64,000 nucleotides of DNA from Clostridiaceae bacterium (GCA_902363625.1 CABJAS010000002.1:248001-312000), one strand, 5' to 3'; counted from the first letter of the stretch, positions 37,788-47,306 are shown. Program-made: numbers and translations. Notes: generated by a model not told the origin, from the letters alone.

Positions 37788-38531
37788 ATGAAAGCACTGA
37801 TAAGTAAATTCGAAAATACCTTATACAACAACGATAAACTTTCCGGTATTAATTTTATGGATGCCAATAAGATCAAGGAATTTCAAGATTTAGGACATAT
37901 ATTTGGATTATTTATACAAGAGCAGGATCCAGCTATTGATCATTTGTTAGCAGAACATGGAATTACTGCTGACTTTATGATCAGACAAGATGGATCGATC
38001 TTATTTAAAGAAGGATACCAGTATTTTGATTATGAGCCATTTGAAAAAGAAGAGATCGAAATGATCTTATCTTCTTTAAATGGAAGTTTTAATGCGCTAG
38101 TTACTACACCAACTGCAGAGCTGAGCTATGAAAGTGAAACGGAGCTGGATAAAAACCAGATATATACATGTATTCGTATTATGGATTGTGACCAAGAACA
38201 GATTCTTGCTCAATTAAAAAAGCATTTTCATGCTGTGATCAGCGTTAGTGTCAGTGAAAATGCGATTTGTATCTTTTCTAAGAAAAGCAGTTTGGATAAA
38301 TCTGTAGAAGTTTTATGTGGATTAAAAAATATTTTAATTAGCGATGTGAGTATGATTGCGGATTATTACAGTGATTTTGAGCTGATTGAAGGTATTGACA
38401 ACCTTTATGCATTAAAGGAAGACAATGAAAGCAGTAAAGAAATTTACATCGTAGATAGCTTAGGAGAATGCGTGGATGACATCTTGAGTGGTGCCTCGGA
38501 TTCTCTTTTTTTGTCGATAAAAAGTGTTTAA
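37788..38531 (+). CDS. HAD-like (Cof-type) protein with lost catalytic residues
   Basis: 247 residues from the ATG at 37788, preceded by TAGGAGGGTTAAC. The overall layout is that of class IIB (Cof) HAD phosphatases: a start MKALISKFENTLYNNDKLS where active members have DFDGTL, then IKEFQDLGHIFGLFIQEQD (motif II region), and a C-terminal IADYYSDFELIEGIDNLYAL where active members have GDSYNDxxMIE. The nucleophile Asp is Lys7, the second Asp is Glu9, and the metal-binding GD is AD. It is therefore probably a pseudoenzyme, perhaps regulatory. It lies upstream of tatD. Confidence 0.7.
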   Translation: MKALISKFENTLYNNDKLSGINFMDANKIKEFQDLGHIFGLFIQEQDPAIDHLLAEHGITADFMIRQDGSILFKEGYQYFDYEPFEKEEIEMILSSLNGSFNALVTTPTAELSYESETELDKNQIYTCIRIMDCDQEQILAQLKKHFHAVISVSVSENAICIFSKKSSLDKSVEVLCGLKNILISDVSMIADYYSDFELIEGIDNLYALKEDNESSKEIYIVDSLGECVDDILSGASDSLFLSIKSV

Positions 38532-38642
38532 ATTTTAGAATATTTTAGTAATTTTCCTCATATATAAGTATAAACAAGATAAAGGAGGTTTGTTAAAAAG
38601 AACCGATTAATTCGGCGAAAAATGCAATTTAATGGCAGAGAT

Positions 38643-38671
38643 TTGACAAAGAAATGAATATTTGTTATGAT
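38643..38671 (+). promoter_or_regulatory. tatD promoter
   Basis: Consensus TTGACA (38643-38648), a 17-base spacer and TATGAT (38666-38671), 20 bases before the tatD start. Confidence 0.8.
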
Positions 38672-38690
38672 GTTGCCCGAGGTGAGGCTC

Positions 38691-39449
38691 ATGTACTTTG
38701 ATACCCATGTTCATTTGAACAGCAGCCCTTTATATGAGGACATCGATACGTATATCGAACATGCTTTAGCAAATGGAGTCAACGAGATGATGGTCGTTGG
38801 TTTCGATTTAGAGACAAGTCGAAAAGCGATCGAGATTGCTAATCAGTATGCGTTTATTTATGCAGCTGTAGGCATTGGTCCAAATGATTGTAAAGAGACG
38901 ACAGATGAAGATTTGAATCAGATTGATGAGATGCTCGCTCAAGAAAAAGTAATTGCATTAGGAGAAGTAGGACTGGATTATTACTGGGATGAAGTCCCTA
39001 GATCCAAACAGCAAGAAGTATTTAGCAAGCAGATCGAGCTAGCTAAAAAACATAACGTACCTCTTGTTATTCACTCAAGGGATGCCTTGAATGATACCTA
39101 CGAATTACTAAAGGCAGGTCAACATTATGGTATCATGCATTGTTATAGCGGAAGCTATGAAATGGCGCAAAGGTTTATCGACATTGGATTTTATATCTCT
39201 CTTGCCGGACCGGTGACATTTAAAAATGCCAGGGTACCAAAAGAAGTAGCCCAAAATATAAATTTAAATAGATTGTTGATCGAGACGGACTGTCCTTATT
39301 TAACACCTCATCCATACCGAGGAAAGTTGAATGAGCCTGCAAATGTTATGTATATTGCCATGGAGATCGCAAAACTGCGAAACATGGAAATAGAAGACGT
39401 TGCTAGAATCACAACGTTTAATGCCAAAAGAGTGCTTGGTATTAAATAA
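38691..39449 (+). CDS. tatD: TatD-family metal-dependent hydrolase (YabD)
   Basis: 252 residues from the ATG at 38691, after GAGGTGAGG; an earlier in-frame ATG overlaps the -10 box of the promoter and cannot be transcribed from it. Metal ligands of the amidohydrolase fold are DTHVHLN, GEVGLDYYW, VIHSRDA, HCYSGS and ETDCPYLTPHPYRG. TatD proteins are 3'-5' exonucleases/DNases involved in repair. The tatD-yabE order matches Bacillus yabD-yabE, but rnmV and ksgA do not follow here. Confidence 0.93.
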   Translation: MYFDTHVHLNSSPLYEDIDTYIEHALANGVNEMMVVGFDLETSRKAIEIANQYAFIYAAVGIGPNDCKETTDEDLNQIDEMLAQEKVIALGEVGLDYYWDEVPRSKQQEVFSKQIELAKKHNVPLVIHSRDALNDTYELLKAGQHYGIMHCYSGSYEMAQRFIDIGFYISLAGPVTFKNARVPKEVAQNINLNRLLIETDCPYLTPHPYRGKLNEPANVMYIAMEIAKLRNMEIEDVARITTFNAKRVLGIK

Positions 39450-39463
39450 GGAGGAAAATTGAG

Positions 39464-40399
39464 ATGAAAAATTTTGTAAAGAAAATCGAGGAAACAGACT
39501 CGAGAATTAAGATGTTATTATTAGTAGCGATTGCCTATGTAGCGATTGCATTTGGTTTCAATCATGTTGAAGCCATGACAAAAATTGAGAACTATACACC
39601 CGCTATCAATATTTCGATCAAAGATGGCGCTAATGAACCGGTTGGACATTTAGTACAACAGGCTACATTGCAAGATGTATTAAATGAATTAGAGATTACT
39701 TTAGGAAGCGATGACTTCTTAAACATTGATGCAAGTACTTTATTGGAAGACAACCAAACAGTTGAAATCACACGTGTGACGTATACTGAAGAAAAAACAG
39801 AGGAAGAAGTTCCGTTTGAAACTGAAATCAACGGTGATGACGTTGATGGTGCCAGTGTAGATGTTTTACAGGTTGGTGAAAATGGACTGATCGAAAAAAC
39901 TTATAAAGTTCGATTAGAAAACGGTACTGAAGTCAGTCGTGAATTAATCAATGAAACAACACTTAAAGAAACTATAAACCAAGTAGAAAATTATACAGCA
40001 CCTGTTCAAACAACAGTTGTTGCTGAAGGAAGTTCAGCCTCAGGAGCCTTTACCGGACGTTTAACAACTTACGGCGGAGACTGTTACGGATGTTCTGGAA
40101 TTACCGCTGCCGGTGTAACTTTAAACGGTAATGGAGCAAACAATTCCGGAAGTGCTAAAGTTTTCTATAATGGTGGATGGTACTATGTGTTAGCTGCAGA
40201 CAGATCGATTCCATTTGGAACGATTATTGAAATATCTAATCATAACCTTTCATTAGAACCCGTTATCTATGGGGTAGTGTTGGATCGCGGTGGCGATATA
40301 ACAGGAACAAAAATCGATATCTTTAGTGGATCAGAAAAAGGAACCCGATTCTTTAGCGGTTCAACCTCTTATGATACTCAATTTAGAATTATCGGTTAA
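39464..40399 (+). CDS. YabE-like cell-surface protein with G5 and 3D domains
   Basis: 311 residues with an N-terminal membrane helix (MLLLVAIAYVAIAFGFNHV). It has an ubiquitin-like DUF348 segment (about 45-95), a G5 domain (VEITRVTYTEEKTEEEVPFE to GTEVSRELINETT), and a C-terminal 3D domain. That domain has three conserved Asp (VLAADRSIPFGTII, VVLDRGGDI, TKIDIFSGS) as in the lytic transglycosylase-like Rpf/MltA fold, which cleaves peptidoglycan. Family members act in wall remodelling and resuscitation. AAGGAGGAAAATTGAG precedes the ATG, 14 bases after tatD. Confidence 0.85.
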   Translation: MKNFVKKIEETDSRIKMLLLVAIAYVAIAFGFNHVEAMTKIENYTPAINISIKDGANEPVGHLVQQATLQDVLNELEITLGSDDFLNIDASTLLEDNQTVEITRVTYTEEKTEEEVPFETEINGDDVDGASVDVLQVGENGLIEKTYKVRLENGTEVSRELINETTLKETINQVENYTAPVQTTVVAEGSSASGAFTGRLTTYGGDCYGCSGITAAGVTLNGNGANNSGSAKVFYNGGWYYVLAADRSIPFGTIIEISNHNLSLEPVIYGVVLDRGGDITGTKIDIFSGSEKGTRFFSGSTSYDTQFRIIG

Positions 40400-40421
40400 T
40401 CGATTATAAAAATAAGACAGA

Positions 40422-40450
40422 AAAACTGAGTTTTGACGACTCAGCTTTTC
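40422..40450 (+). terminator. Terminator of the tatD-yabE transcript
   Basis: CTGAGT (40426-40431) pairs with ACTCAG (40439-40444), flanked by AAAA/TTTT and followed by T-rich sequence. Confidence 0.7.
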
Positions 40451-40470
40451 TTGTTTTTGACCAATTTTAT

Positions 40471-40499
40471 TTGTAATATAGGACAATTATGCTTATAAT
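40471..40499 (+). promoter_or_regulatory. mnmG promoter
   Basis: TTGTAA (40471-40476), a 17-base spacer and perfect TATAAT (40494-40499), 24 bases before the start. Confidence 0.75.
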
Positions 40500-40522
40500 A
40501 GTAAAAGTTAGGAGGGATGAGT

Positions 40523-42382
40523 ATGTACGATATTATCGTTGTCGGTGGTGGTCATGCCGGTGTAGAAGCCTCATTGGCACCTGCCAGAATGGGATTAAAG
40601 ACACTTCTGATCACCTCTAATTTTAATAATGTGGCAAGTCTTCCATGCAATACATCTATTGGGGGACCTGCTAAAGGAATCATTGTTCGTGAAATTGATG
40701 CATTGGGCGGACAAATGGGGAAAACTGCCGATCATACCTATCTGCAGATGAAAATGCTGAATACGGCAAAGGGACCGGGCGTACAGTCATTAAGAGCCCA
40801 GGCAGATAAAGTCGATTATCCAAAATATATGCAGGAAATCATTCTGCATCAAGAAAATTTAGACGTTAAAGAAGCAATGGTGGAAGATTTGATAGTGGAA
40901 GGAGAGCAAGTTCACGGTGTTTTGCTGGAAGATGGAACAAAAATTGAAGCAGCCTGTGTCATTCTAACAACCGGAACTTATTTGAAATCAGAAATATTAG
41001 TGGGAGCTACTAAAACTCCAAGCGGACCCGATCAGCAAAGACAATCGTTACATTTATCGGATCGTTTGGCGGACTATGGCTTTAAGATTCAGCGATTAAA
41101 GACGGGAACACCCCCACGTGTACATAAGGATAGTGTTGATTATTCAAAAACCACTTTACAGCCGGGAACGGACGCTAAGCTGTCTTTCAGCTTTGAAACA
41201 ACGGACTATATTCCCATACAACAACAAACCCCATGTTATTTAACTTATACTAATGAAACCACTCATACAATCATACGTGACAATCTGCATCGTTCAAGCA
41301 TGTATTCAGGAATTGTAAAGGGAATTGGACCACGTTACTGCCCGTCTATTGAAGATAAAGTTGTACGTTTTAGTGATAAGCCTCAGCATCAAATCTTCTT
41401 AGAACCGGAATCTAAGTCAATGGAAACGATTTATGTTCAGGGGTTTTCAACTTCATTGCCTCATGATGTTCAAGAAGAAATGATACGTACTATCCCCGGA
41501 TTGGAAAACTGCAAGATATTAAAATATGCTTATGCTATTGAATATGATGCGATTGATCCTATTCAGTTATGGCCAACTTTAGAAACAAAACTATTAAAGA
41601 ATTTATTTACTGCCGGACAAATCAACGGAACCAGCGGTTATGAAGAAGCCGCTGCACAAGGTTTAATTGCCGGAATTAATGCGGTTATGAAAATAAAAAA
41701 TGAAAAACCGGTTATTCTAGGAAGAGATGAAGCCTATATCGGGGTTATGATTGATGACCTTGTAACTAAAGGCACAGAGGAGCCTTATCGAATGCTGACA
41801 TCCCGTGCAGAATATCGTTTGTTGCTGCGTCATGATAATGCGGATGTACGCCTGCGTGATTATGCTTATCGTGTCGGTTTAATCAGTGAAACCACTTATC
41901 AGCAGTATTTATTAAAACAAGAACATATCCATCAGGAGATCGAACGTCTAAAAACAATTCGTTTTACACCTAAACATGAGGTCAATGATGTCATTGAACA
42001 GTTAGGCTCTAATCGACTGAACGAAGGAATCAGCGCTAAAGAACTGATCCAACGCCCGGAAGTGACCTATCAAGTGTTAATTCCTTATATTGATGCCCCG
42101 AATCTGACAGATGAAGAAATGAATGACATTAACATAGAAATTAAATATGCCGGTTATATCGAAAAGGCAAAACGTCAGGTAGAAAAACAAAAGAAGATGG
42201 AAGAAAAAGGAATCCCTGAAGATATTAATTATGATGATATTAAGAATTTAGCTTTGGAAGCAAAACAGAAACTAGCAAAAATCCGACCATTAACGGTTGG
42301 ACAGGCAAGCCGTATCTCAGGAATAAACCCCGCAGATATTTCGGTATTACTCATTCACTTAAAACAAAATTATTCAAAGTAA
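40523..42382 (+). CDS. mnmG: tRNA uridine-5-carboxymethylaminomethyl modification enzyme MnmG
   Basis: FAD/NADH enzyme partnering MnmE in wobble-uridine modification; about 619 residues. The FAD site is [11 protein letters not shown], the family motifs are [22 protein letters not shown] and [14 protein letters not shown] (here [12 protein letters not shown]), and the C-terminal helical MnmE-binding domain includes [17 protein letters not shown] use the ATG at 40523 because GGAGGG lies 6 bases before it; the ATG at 40517 abuts it. mnmG-rsmG-noc form one transcript. Confidence 0.97.
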   Translation: MYDIIVVGGGHAGVEASLAPARMGLKTLLITSNFNNVASLPCNTSIGGPAKGIIVREIDALGGQMGKTADHTYLQMKMLNTAKGPGVQSLRAQADKVDYPKYMQEIILHQENLDVKEAMVEDLIVEGEQVHGVLLEDGTKIEAACVILTTGTYLKSEILVGATKTPSGPDQQRQSLHLSDRLADYGFKIQRLKTGTPPRVHKDSVDYSKTTLQPGTDAKLSFSFETTDYIPIQQQTPCYLTYTNETTHTIIRDNLHRSSMYSGIVKGIGPRYCPSIEDKVVRFSDKPQHQIFLEPESKSMETIYVQGFSTSLPHDVQEEMIRTIPGLENCKILKYAYAIEYDAIDPIQLWPTLETKLLKNLFTAGQINGTSGYEEAAAQGLIAGINAVMKIKNEKPVILGRDEAYIGVMIDDLVTKGTEEPYRMLTSRAEYRLLLRHDNADVRLRDYAYRVGLISETTYQQYLLKQEHIHQEIERLKTIRFTPKHEVNDVIEQLGSNRLNEGISAKELIQRPEVTYQVLIPYIDAPNLTDEEMNDINIEIKYAGYIEKAKRQVEKQKKMEEKGIPEDINYDDIKNLALEAKQKLAKIRPLTVGQASRISGINPADISVLLIHLKQNYSK

Positions 42383-42392
42383 AGGAACGCAT

Positions 42393-43100
42393 ATGAATAT
42401 TGAAACATTTATTCAACATTTAAAAAAACATAATATCGAATTAACTCAAACTCAGTTAAACCAATTTGAAAGGTATTTTGAATTACTGGTAGAATGGAAT
42501 GAGAAAATGAATCTTACAAATATTACTGAAAAAGAGGATGTTTATCTCAAACATTTTTATGATTCATTGACCCTAGCTTTTACGCATCCTTTAAATGACG
42601 AAAGCTTATGTGATATAGGTGCCGGAGCAGGTTTCCCAAGTATTCCTTTAAAAATTGTCTTTCCTAAGTTAAAGATTACTATCGTCGATTCTTTAAATAA
42701 GCGTATTACCTTTTTAAACCATCTAGTTAATGAATTAAAATTAACAGATGTACAGGCAGTTGCTGCCAGAGCAGAAGAATATGCAGCGGATCATCGTGAA
42801 AGCTTTGATATCGTCAGTGCCAGAGCAGTTGCCCGATTAAATATTTTAGATGAACTTTGTCTGCCTTTATGCAAAGTAGGGGGATATTTTATTACCTTAA
42901 AAGGATCTCAGGGAGAACAGGAATTAAAAGAATGCCAGCAGGCTATTAAAAAATTAGGCGGTAAAGTAGAAAAGATAGAAAAATTTACTTTACCCGATCA
43001 TGATGACCAGCGTGTTAATATTTATATTCATAAGACTTCCTCTACACCAAAGGGGTATCCGCGAATGTTTGCTAAGATTAAGAAAAGTCCATTGAAATAG
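42393..43100 (+). CDS. rsmG: 16S rRNA (guanine-527-N7)-methyltransferase RsmG
   Basis: SAM-dependent methyltransferase acting on G527 of 16S rRNA (loss confers low-level streptomycin resistance in other species); 235 residues. The SAM loop is CDIGAGAGFPSIPLKIVFP, followed by IVDSLNKRITFLNHL and DIVSARAVARLNIL. AAAGGAACGCAT precedes the ATG. It lies between mnmG and noc as in Bacillus. Confidence 0.96.
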   Translation: MNIETFIQHLKKHNIELTQTQLNQFERYFELLVEWNEKMNLTNITEKEDVYLKHFYDSLTLAFTHPLNDESLCDIGAGAGFPSIPLKIVFPKLKITIVDSLNKRITFLNHLVNELKLTDVQAVAARAEEYAADHRESFDIVSARAVARLNILDELCLPLCKVGGYFITLKGSQGEQELKECQQAIKKLGGKVEKIEKFTLPDHDDQRVNIYIHKTSSTPKGYPRMFAKIKKSPLK

Positions 43101-43109
43101 GAGAAAACT

Positions 43110-43886
43110 ATGAGCGAGAAAAATTTAAAAATGATTAATATGGAATATATCGTTCCCAATGCCAATCAACCTAGAACCTATTTTGACAGCGAAGCAATCA
43201 GCGAACTAGCACAATCGATTAGTGAAAACGGATTGATTCAGCCGATTGTTGTTCGTCCTATCGAATTAGGACAATATGAGATCGTTGCCGGAGAAAGACG
43301 TTACAGAGCGTGTCAAAAAGCAATGATGCAAACGATTCCTTGCATTGTCGAAGAATACGATGATGCGAAATTGGCACAAGTAGCGATCATTGAAAATATT
43401 CAAAGAGAAAACTTAACGCCGATTGAAGAAGCTGTTGCATATCAAAAGCTGATTGAAGCTTACGGCTATACACAAAGCACTTTAGCCGGACAGGTCGGAA
43501 AGAAGCAGTCAACGATTGCCAATAAGTTACGTTTGCTGAATCTGCCTAAAAAAGTACAGGATGCTGTAAAGAATCGTGAGATTACCGAGCGTCATGCCCG
43601 TGCCTTGCTGAGTTTGCCGGATGCATCTTCACAAGTCAAGACCTTAAATAAAATTGTTAATCAGGGATTAAATGTCAAGCAAACGGAAGAAATGATTAAT
43701 AAAAAGCAAAAAGAAACAATAAAAAAAGCCCCTAAAAGGGGAATATCGCAACATATTAAATTGGCAGTTAATACAGTCAAGCAGGCTGTGGAAATGGTAC
43801 ATAAAACCGGAATTGATTTAGTAATGGATGAAAGTGATCAGGATGATTATTACATCATGACTATTAAAATCAAAAAGAATAAATAG
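43110..43886 (+). CDS. noc: ParB-family nucleoid occlusion protein Noc
   Basis: 258 residues. The ParB/sulfiredoxin-like CTP-binding domain has NANQPRTYFD, IVAGERRYRACQ and IENIQRENLTPIEEA. The HTH is AGQVGKKQSTIANKLRLL. The C-terminus NTVKQAVEMVHKTGIDLVMD then DDYYIMTIKIKK resembles Noc rather than Spo0J. Position after rsmG also indicates Noc. Compared with Bacillus Noc, the N-terminal extension with the amphipathic membrane-binding helix is missing: only about ten residues precede the core. A separate ParB lies 3.4 kb downstream. Confidence 0.85.
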   Translation: MSEKNLKMINMEYIVPNANQPRTYFDSEAISELAQSISENGLIQPIVVRPIELGQYEIVAGERRYRACQKAMMQTIPCIVEEYDDAKLAQVAIIENIQRENLTPIEEAVAYQKLIEAYGYTQSTLAGQVGKKQSTIANKLRLLNLPKKVQDAVKNREITERHARALLSLPDASSQVKTLNKIVNQGLNVKQTEEMINKKQKETIKKAPKRGISQHIKLAVNTVKQAVEMVHKTGIDLVMDESDQDDYYIMTIKIKKNK

Positions 43887-43914
43887 TTAGGAAATAAAAT
43901 TCTTAACTTTTTTA
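43885..43914 (+). terminator. Terminator of mnmG-rsmG-noc
   Basis: AGTTAGGAA pairs with TTCTTAACT (one mismatch), then TTTTTT; it starts at the noc stop. Confidence 0.65.
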
Positions 43915-43936
43915 TTTTCTAATGGAATAACCCAAA

Positions 43937-43976
43937 AAAAGCATATCATTATCTAATAAAGAAATGATATGCTTTT
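43937..43976. terminator. Bidirectional terminator
   Basis: AAAAGCATATCATT (43937-43950) pairs perfectly with AATGATATGCTTTT (43963-43976). It separates noc from the convergent acetyltransferase gene. Confidence 0.8.
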
Positions 43977-44022
43977 AATAGTCCTTCATTTATTAATCTG
44001 AGAATTATGATTTATATAGATT

Positions 44023-44634
44023 TTATAAATCAATCTTTCTGTCTTTATAATAGTATTGCTTATCATGATCATTGATCTCTCTAAGCACACGGCATGGAGT
44101 ACCTGCTGCGACTACATTGGCAGGAATATCTTTTGTAACGACACTTCCCGCTCCGATTACAGTATTTTCACCAATGGTGACACCCGGCAATACAATACAG
44201 CCTGCACCAAGCCATACATTTTTTTTGATATGAACGGGCATATTGTATTGATAAGCCTGTAGTCTTAAATCCGGCAAAATCGGATGTGTACCGGTGGCAA
44301 TCGTTACATTAGGTCCAATCATAACATAATCATCGATATAAATTTCAACATCATCGACTAAAGTAAGATTGAAATTTGCATAAACATTATTTCCTAAGTG
44401 CAGTCGCTTTCCACCCCAGTTTGCATGCAGCGGAGGTTCAATATAACAGTTTTCACCGATGCTCGCCAGCATGTCTTTTAACAGAGTCTGTCGCAATTCC
44501 TTTTGCATAGGACGTGTGGCATTAAAATCATATTGTTTTTCTAAACACAGTGCCTGTTCATTCATGATGGATTCATCATTGGGAAGATAAAGCTTTCCCG
44601 TCAGCATTCTTTCTTTCATATCGTTTAAATCCAT
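44023..44634 (-). CDS. Sugar O-acetyltransferase (maltose/galactoside type)
   Basis: 203 residues. The N-terminal Mac domain (MKERMLTGKLYLPNDESI) is followed by a left-handed beta-helix of hexapeptide repeats. The catalytic His lies in ATGTHPILPDLRL, and NVWLGAGCIVLPGVTIGEN and GSVVTKDIPANVVAAGTPCR are typical. Acetyl-CoA-dependent acetylation of maltose or galactosides is the family role; the true acceptor is unknown. It is inserted between noc and the pssA-psd-soj-parB run. AGAGGAAAAGAAA precedes the ATG. Confidence 0.9.
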   Translation of the reverse strand: MDLNDMKERMLTGKLYLPNDESIMNEQALCLEKQYDFNATRPMQKELRQTLLKDMLASIGENCYIEPPLHANWGGKRLHLGNNVYANFNLTLVDDVEIYIDDYVMIGPNVTIATGTHPILPDLRLQAYQYNMPVHIKKNVWLGAGCIVLPGVTIGENTVIGAGSVVTKDIPANVVAAGTPCRVLREINDHDKQYYYKDRKIDL

Positions 44635-45042
44635 TTTCTTTTCCTCTCAATCATCTATAACTGTTTTTATTTTAACACAGTATGCACTGACAATAAAATG
44701 TTCAATTAAAATAGCGCATTAAATCAGAATAGATAAACTAATCATTAATGCTTTTAAAGTCAATGTTGATGTATAACAACACATTTAAAAGTTGAGTAAA
44801 TGTTAGGCACTTTAATCAAAATATAGGATCTTTCATTAAATGTAGTAATGGTTATAAAATTTTAAGAAATTATTATTTTATTGTTGTGTGAAAAAGTAAA
44901 CAAGACCAAGGAATCCATGTGCTTTATCGACTTAAAGCGGATTTTCTTTACCATTAAAACTTACATTTTTGAAAAATTATGATAATAGTCAAAGTGTTTT
45001 ATGCTATAATGTCAAATAGTAGGAGATTTTGGAGGAATAACA
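44635..45042. other. Intergenic region between the acetyltransferase and pssA
   Basis: 408 AT-rich bases separating divergent genes. I find no coding frame with a ribosome site, and no clear structured RNA. The right end holds the pssA promoter; the left end must hold the acetyltransferase promoter, which I could not place with confidence. Confidence 0.6.
45002..45010 (+). promoter_or_regulatory. Extended -10 promoter of pssA-psd-soj-parB
   Basis: TGCTATAAT at 45002-45010 (TGn plus perfect TATAAT), 33 bases before the pssA start. No good -35 at standard spacing, as is common for extended -10 promoters. Confidence 0.6.
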
Positions 45043-45657
45043 ATGCTAGGGTATTATAACTATACAGTCATTTTAACATATATAAGTCTTTGCGTCTCAG
45101 TAGTCGGGATTCATTTTGCAATGTCGGGAAAACCTGTTTTTGCGTTCATTTGTCTGATGACATCTGGTTTTTGTGATATGCTGGATGGACCGATTGCACG
45201 TACAAAAGCACGTAACGATGAAGAAAAAGAGTTTGGAATTCAAATTGATTCTTTGACTGATTTAGTTTGCTTTGGTGTTTTTCCGGCAGTTATCGCCTAT
45301 TCTTTAGGAATGAAAAATAGTTTTTCTGTTTTAATTTTGCTGCTTTATGTTCTTTGTGCAATGATTCGTTTAGCGTATTTTAATGTACAGGAAAGCTCAA
45401 GACAGAAGCAGACAACAGATAAAAGAAAATATTATTCAGGAATGCCGGTCACGACATCGGCGATTATCTTTCCATTAGTATTTGCTTTTAAAGACTATTT
45501 AGGAACCTATTTTATACAAATATACGGAGCCATCGTGATTATTGTAGCGATGCTTTTCGTATTGGATATTCGGATCAGAAAAGCAGGTAAAAAAGGACTT
45601 GGCGTTATGGTGATTATTGCCTTGATCGAATTTATTTTGCTGATGAGGCTGATTTAG
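45043..45657 (+). CDS. pssA: CDP-diacylglycerol-serine O-phosphatidyltransferase
   Basis: Membrane enzyme making phosphatidylserine from CDP-diacylglycerol and serine; 204 residues with about six helices. The CDP-alcohol phosphatidyltransferase motif runs DMLDGPIARTKAR then EFGIQIDSLTD, with all four Asp. The few extra residues between AR and G are seen in other clostridial PssA forms. TGGAGGAATAAC precedes the ATG. psd begins one base after the stop, so the two steps to phosphatidylethanolamine are co-expressed. Confidence 0.92.
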   Translation: MLGYYNYTVILTYISLCVSVVGIHFAMSGKPVFAFICLMTSGFCDMLDGPIARTKARNDEEKEFGIQIDSLTDLVCFGVFPAVIAYSLGMKNSFSVLILLLYVLCAMIRLAYFNVQESSRQKQTTDKRKYYSGMPVTTSAIIFPLVFAFKDYLGTYFIQIYGAIVIIVAMLFVLDIRIRKAGKKGLGVMVIIALIEFILLMRLI

Positions 45658-45658
45658 A

Positions 45659-46558
45659 ATGAAGAATCACATCGTTAAAAGAAATGGAGAAGTATTGCCC
45701 GATGATCAGACAGGATCTATGCGATTTCTTTATTCGCATGCGTTTGGCAGATTTCTGCTTCGCCCATTGATTGGACCAACTGTATCTAAAATAGCGGGTG
45801 GTTTTTTAAATACTCGTTTTTCAACGTTTTTGATCCCTTCATTTATCAAAAACAACAAGATTGATATGAATGAATACAAACCGACAAAGTATTCATGCTA
45901 TAATGAGTTCTTCACAAGGGAGATCAAGGAAGCATGCCGACCTATTGATCAAATTGCCGATCATTTAATTTCCCCTTGCGATAGTAAGGTTACTTATTAT
46001 AGAATAGATGAGCATACTGGCTTTAAGATTAAAGATAGTTTATATAGTGTTGAGGATTTATTGCAAAATAAAGAATTAGCACAGCAATATCAAAACGGAG
46101 TTGCTTTAATTTTTCGTTTGAGTGTGGATGATTATCATCGCTACTGTTTCATTGATGAAGGCAGCTATTTGTTTGATTACAGAATTAAAGGAAAATTACA
46201 TACTGTAAATCCAATCGCCAGTTATCACTATAAAATTTATAAAACCAACAGTCGCCATGTTAATGTATTAGAGACTGTGCATTTTGATCAAGTCATTGCG
46301 ATGGAAGTCGGCGCAATGATGGTAGGAAAAATAAAAAACCAGCCTGTTGAAGCTTTCAAAAGAGGAATGATAAAAGGATGGTTTGAGTTTGGCGGATCTA
46401 CCGTCGTCTTATTATTTAAAGAGAACACCGTAGAAATAGACCAGGATATTATTGATTTTTCAACACAGGATATTGAAGTCAAAGTTAAAATGGGAGAAAA
46501 AATCGGCGTAGCAATCAGAAAGGAAGAAACATATGGGAAAGATCATATCCATCACTAA
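45659..46558 (+). CDS. psd: Phosphatidylserine decarboxylase proenzyme
   Basis: Converts phosphatidylserine to phosphatidylethanolamine; 299 residues. The catalytic His region is VDDYHRYCFID, with PCDSKVTYY earlier. The self-cleavage site that yields the pyruvoyl group is FEFGGSTVVLLF (the LGST/GGST motif, cleaved before the Ser). The last 26 bases overlap the start of soj, so the lipid gene and the partition ATPase gene are on one transcript. Confidence 0.94.
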   Translation: MKNHIVKRNGEVLPDDQTGSMRFLYSHAFGRFLLRPLIGPTVSKIAGGFLNTRFSTFLIPSFIKNNKIDMNEYKPTKYSCYNEFFTREIKEACRPIDQIADHLISPCDSKVTYYRIDEHTGFKIKDSLYSVEDLLQNKELAQQYQNGVALIFRLSVDDYHRYCFIDEGSYLFDYRIKGKLHTVNPIASYHYKIYKTNSRHVNVLETVHFDQVIAMEVGAMMVGKIKNQPVEAFKRGMIKGWFEFGGSTVVLLFKENTVEIDQDIIDFSTQDIEVKVKMGEKIGVAIRKEETYGKDHIHH

Positions 46559-47306
46559 TCAAAAGGGTGGCGTAGGTAAAACCACAACAAGTGTGAACTT
46601 AGCAGCAGGATTAGCCTATTTGAATAAAAAAGTATTGATGATCGATATTGACCCTCAGGCAAATGCGACTCAGGGAATCGGTGTTGATCGTATGCAGATA
46701 AAAGGAACATCTTATGATATTATCGTTGGCGATGAGGAAGTAAAGAATGTTGTTTTATGTACATCTGTACCTCGTTTATCAATTGTTCCAGCCAGTGCTG
46801 ACCTTGCAACGGCAGATTTGGAATTGTCAGAACTCAAGACAGGAAGAGAATTACGTTTGAAAGAAAAACTGGCAAGAGTCAAAGATGACTATGATTTTAT
46901 CATTATCGACTGTCCGCCGTCTTTAGGACTGCTTAACCGAAATGCTTTGGCAGCCAGTGATTCCGTATTGATTCCGGTTCAATGTGAGTATTATGCATTG
47001 GAAGGATTGACTCAGCTGCTCAGTACAATTAAATTTATTCAGGATTCTTTTAATCCGGACTTATCTATTGAAGGCGTATTGTTAACGATGCTGGATCAGC
47101 GTACTAACTTAGGAATCGAAGTATCTCAGGAAGTAAGAAAATATTTCAGAGACAAGGTTTATAAAACCTTTATTCCAAGAAATATCAAATTATCAGAAGC
47201 ACCATCAGAAGGAATGTGTATCTATGATTATGACCGTACTTCTGAAGGCGCAAAATCTTATGCAAATCTATCGAAGGAAGTGATCGTAAGAAATGGTGGC
47301 AAGTAA
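46533..47306 (+). CDS. soj: Chromosome partitioning ATPase Soj (ParA)
   Basis: 257-residue ParA-type ATPase. The deviant Walker A is TNQKGGVGKTTTSVNLAAGL, the switch regions are DIDPQANATQGIG and IDCPPSLGLL. It acts with Spo0J/ParB in origin segregation and modulates DnaA in Bacillus. AAAGGAAGAAACAT precedes the ATG, which lies inside the end of psd. Its stop overlaps the parB start by 14 bases. Confidence 0.96.
   Translation: MGKIISITNQKGGVGKTTTSVNLAAGLAYLNKKVLMIDIDPQANATQGIGVDRMQIKGTSYDIIVGDEEVKNVVLCTSVPRLSIVPASADLATADLELSELKTGRELRLKEKLARVKDDYDFIIIDCPPSLGLLNRNALAASDSVLIPVQCEYYALEGLTQLLSTIKFIQDSFNPDLSIEGVLLTMLDQRTNLGIEVSQEVRKYFRDKVYKTFIPRNIKLSEAPSEGMCIYDYDRTSEGAKSYANLSKEVIVRNGGK

Noticed and set aside
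38581..38602. AAAGGAGG followed by a very short TTG-initiated frame upstream of tatD
   Set aside because: The spacing between the ribosome-site-like sequence and any start codon is too short, and the peptide would be six residues; no evidence that it is translated.
39768..39779. Perfect palindrome TCACACGTGTGA
   Set aside because: It lies within the G5 domain coding region and does not match parS; probably a codon-driven coincidence.
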